A stretch of DNA of 64,000 bases, from assembly GCF_014652215.1 (NCBI RefSeq), contig NZ_BMYJ01000007.1, positions 62,001 to 126,000 of the forward strand, written 5' to 3'. Position numbers and translations under genes: made by a program. Below, one piece after another: positions 62,324 to 64,000 of the stretch (the stretch's first letter is position 1; every line of letters begins with the position of its first letter). The notes under the pieces are model-generated. The model did no database searches. It was given only the letters and a program-made list of their open reading frames with translations, and was not told the origin of the DNA. Source of the stretch: Neogemmobacter tilapiae. Lineage in GTDB: Bacteria; Pseudomonadota; Alphaproteobacteria; Rhodobacterales; Rhodobacteraceae.

Positions 62324-63136
62324 CTAGTCTTCCGCCGCACGGGTCTTGCGGTCGCTCGCGGCCACTTCGGCCACGATCAATTTCACATCCGCCGCTTCCA
62401 GCATCTTCGCGGCGCGGTCGTCGATCCGGTCATCGGTGATGACCGTATGGATGCGGTTCAGCGGGCAAAGCAGCAGGCTGGACCGCGCCGCAAATTTGGA
62501 ACTGTCGGCCAGAACGATCAGCTCATCCGCCTGACCGATCAGCTTTTGTTCGGCTTGTATAAGCAGCGGGTCGCCCTCCATCAGGCCCAAGGGGCCAAGG
62601 GCGCGGCAGCCCATGAACATCTTGCGGGCGTAAAAATGGCTGGAGCCATCATTGTCAAAGGGCGACAGGATGATGTTCTGTTCGCGGTAGATCGCCCCTG
62701 CCGGCACCAGAACCGTGTTCTTCGAATGGTGCAGCAGATGTTCGGCGATGGGAAAGCTGTTGGTAAAGACCTGCAAACGTTTCGTGGTCAGTGGATGAAC
62801 CATCTGAAAGGTCGTCGTGCCGCCGTTGATGATGATCGGCTCGCCATCTTCGCACAGATCGACCGCAGCCTTGGCAATCGCCCGCTTTTCCGCCGCGAAA
62901 TGGGTTTCGTTCACCGCAAAGGGGCGGGCGTTGATGCCGACAAAGCTGGGTGGGGCAATCGCCTCGGCCCCACCACGGACGCGGCGGAGTTTTTTCTGGA
63001 CATGAAGCTGTGCGATGTCGCGGCGGATCGTTGCCTCGGACGCCCCGGTCAGGGCGCAGAAATCGCCGACCGTGACCACGGGCCGTTCCTGCACCGCCGA
63101 CAGAATGATCCTGTGCCGTTCAGATTCGTGCATCAT
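62324..63136 (-). CDS. rhaR: DeoR-family regulator of rhamnose catabolism (RhaR-type)
   Basis: A 270-residue DeoR repressor. The N-terminal winged HTH is ILSAVQERPVVTVGDFCALTG plus SEATIRRDIAQLHVQKKLRRVRGG (recognition helix SEATIRRDI, residues ~36-44). The C-terminal sensor is the DeoR/ISOCOT fold (AKAAVDLCEDGEPIIINGGTTTF, IVLADSSKFA, VITDDRI). The ATG at 63136 follows GGGGAGGAC; the stretch up to 63181 is an in-frame extension without RBS. It is divergent from rhaD, and a pair of 19-bp inverted boxes lies in the promoter gap. In R. leguminosarum RhaR is the negative regulator of this regulon, which I expect here too. Confidence 0.9.
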   Translation of the reverse strand: MMHESERHRIILSAVQERPVVTVGDFCALTGASEATIRRDIAQLHVQKKLRRVRGGAEAIAPPSFVGINARPFAVNETHFAAEKRAIAKAAVDLCEDGEPIIINGGTTTFQMVHPLTTKRLQVFTNSFPIAEHLLHHSKNTVLVPAGAIYREQNIILSPFDNDGSSHFYARKMFMGCRALGPLGLMEGDPLLIQAEQKLIGQADELIVLADSSKFAARSSLLLCPLNRIHTVITDDRIDDRAAKMLEAADVKLIVAEVAASDRKTRAAED

Positions 63137-63174
63137 GTCCTCCCCTGACGCATCGTTTTCATTCGTTTTGATCG

Positions 63175-63250
63175 TTGTCAATCATTTTCAATCGCAGAAA
63201 GTCATGCTGCACCTGCATGGTGAGCGATTATGATTGAAAGTGATTGACAA
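63175..63250. promoter_or_regulatory. Divergent rhaR/rhaD promoter region with paired candidate RhaR boxes
   Basis: Right box at 63232-63250 reads GATTGAAAGTGATTGACAA; left box at 63175-63193 is its inverted copy with one mismatch of 19. Each ends in a TTGACA facing its own gene, so each box overlaps a -35 element: binding would block both divergent promoters. No good -10 was found at 17 bp for either. Additional TTTTCATTCGTTTTGATCG half-repeats extend to the left. Confidence 0.75.
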
Positions 63251-63315
63251 TCTGGCGCGAAATGGCAGAGTTCAGCCCGAAGGCGCGGCCCCTTTGCCGT
63301 GCGATGGGAGGGACT

Positions 63316-64000
63316 ATGACCACATCCGCCGCCGGAAATCGGCTTGAAAACCTGTGGGATGACGCGCGCACGGCTGCGATGTCGGAATCGGAAAAGCTGC
63401 TCTATCGGTCGAATCTGTTGGGATCCGACAAGCGGGTGACGAACTATGGCGGGGGGAATACCTCGGCCAAGGTCATGGAAAAGGATCCGCTGACGGGCGC
63501 GATGGCCGAGGTTCTTTGGGTCAAAGGCTCGGGCGGCGACATCGGTTCGATGAAGATGGACGGGTTTTCGACGCTGTATATGGACAAACTGCGGGCCTTG
63601 AAGGGTCTGTATCGCGGGCTGGCGTTTGAGGATGAAATGGTGGGCTATCTGCCCCATTGCACCTTTAACCTGAATCCCCGCGCCGCCAGCATCGACACGC
63701 CCTTGCACGCCTATGTGCCGAAAAAGCATGTTGATCACGTTCACTCAGACGCGATCATCGCGATTGCAGCATCAGTCAATTCCAAGGAATTGACGGCGGA
63801 AATCTTTGGCAATGAAATCGGCTGGTTGCCGTGGAAAAAGCCGGGCTATGAATTGGGGCTATGGCTGGAAAAGCTGGCGACCGAAAACCCGCAGATGCGC
63901 GGGGCGGTGCTGGAAAGCCACGGGCTGTTCACTTGGGCGGATGATGCGAAAGACTGCTATCTGACGACGCTGGAAATCATCAACAAGGCGGCGGCTTGGC
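63316..64000 (+). CDS. rhaD: Rhamnulose-1-phosphate aldolase/dehydrogenase (RhaD-type), N-terminal part (partial)
   Basis: The first 228 codons of a protein running off the right edge; GGAGGGACT precedes the ATG. The visible part is the class II aldolase domain: NYGGGNTSAKVMEKDP, LWVKGSGGDIG, Zn-binding VDHVHSDAIIAIAAS (His-x-His) and GAVLESHGLFTW. In the family that pairs with DeoR/rhaSTPQUK loci this is fused to a C-terminal short-chain dehydrogenase, making one ~700-residue enzyme that cleaves rhamnulose-1-phosphate to DHAP and L-lactaldehyde and oxidises the latter. The fusion cannot be seen here. Transcribed away from rhaR under the paired boxes. Confidence 0.9.
   Translation, partial: MTTSAAGNRLENLWDDARTAAMSESEKLLYRSNLLGSDKRVTNYGGGNTSAKVMEKDPLTGAMAEVLWVKGSGGDIGSMKMDGFSTLYMDKLRALKGLYRGLAFEDEMVGYLPHCTFNLNPRAASIDTPLHAYVPKKHVDHVHSDAIIAIAASVNSKELTAEIFGNEIGWLPWKKPGYELGLWLEKLATENPQMRGAVLESHGLFTWADDAKDCYLTTLEIINKAAAW

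Overview
The window looks like a chromosomal segment of a GC-rich alphaproteobacterium, most likely in the Rhodobacterales (Paracoccaceae/Roseobacter relatives). The basis is the GC-rich codon choice, the gene families present (two-enzyme gamma-glutamyl amine module, HisJQMP-type transporter with two binding proteins, serralysin-type RTX proteins) and a rhamnose locus arranged as in rhizobia (rhaR-S-T-P-Q-U-K divergent from rhaD). This is inferred from gene content; no rRNA is present to confirm it.

Layout. 1-5.9 kb: the start of a solute-binding protein gene, a non-secreted sialidase-fold protein, a GlxA/AraC-type regulator, an alpha/beta hydrolase, tRNA-Asn, a metallo-beta-lactamase-fold hydrolase and an EnvZ-like histidine kinase. 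5.9-11 kb: an accessory-looking, less GC-rich patch with a secreted FGE-sulfatase-domain protein, an orphan secreted protein, a small secreted nuclease-fold-like protein and an HExxH metallopeptidase/RTX protein broken by a +1 shift at a run of seven Gs. A ~90-130 bp leader, including RBS and signal-peptide start, occurs three times here, twice next to an 18-bp palindrome. 11-14.7 kb: housekeeping genes (terC-like, rlmJ, PhzF-like, terB-like, PhnD-like). 14.8-23.8 kb: a polar amino-acid/amine ABC transporter followed by two glutamine-synthetase-like enzymes, a class I glutamine amidotransferase and a PuuB-like oxidoreductase, i.e. a gamma-glutamyl amine degradation module.

24-41.3 kb: the most striking region, seven consecutive same-strand genes for predicted type I-secreted calcium-binding proteins. 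The first three are almost pure RTX nonapeptide arrays (1382, 856 and 944 aa). The next four (567, 570, 610 and 534 aa) share an architecture of exactly seven ~58-65-residue repeats followed by a short RTX/serralysin C-terminal domain; I infer seven-bladed beta-propellers. No type I exporter genes are in the window. 41.4-47.1 kb: two convergent paralogous DegT-type aminotransferases, a TetA-like MFS pump, moaA, a small lipoprotein and a DUF2218 protein.

47.2-64 kb: a rhamnose island. A LacI regulator with two candidate operators precedes a cytoplasmic GH78 alpha-L-rhamnosidase and an ABC sugar importer (SBP, two permeases, ATPase). Facing it, from the right, is rhaR (DeoR), rhaSTPQUK and an lldD-like L-lactate dehydrogenase, with rhaD transcribed divergently from rhaR across a pair of near-identical inverted boxes. 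Together these would import rhamnosides and free rhamnose, hydrolyse, mutarotate and phosphorylate the sugar, cleave it to DHAP plus L-lactaldehyde/L-lactate, and oxidise L-lactate to pyruvate; the isomerase (rhaI) is expected just past the right edge.
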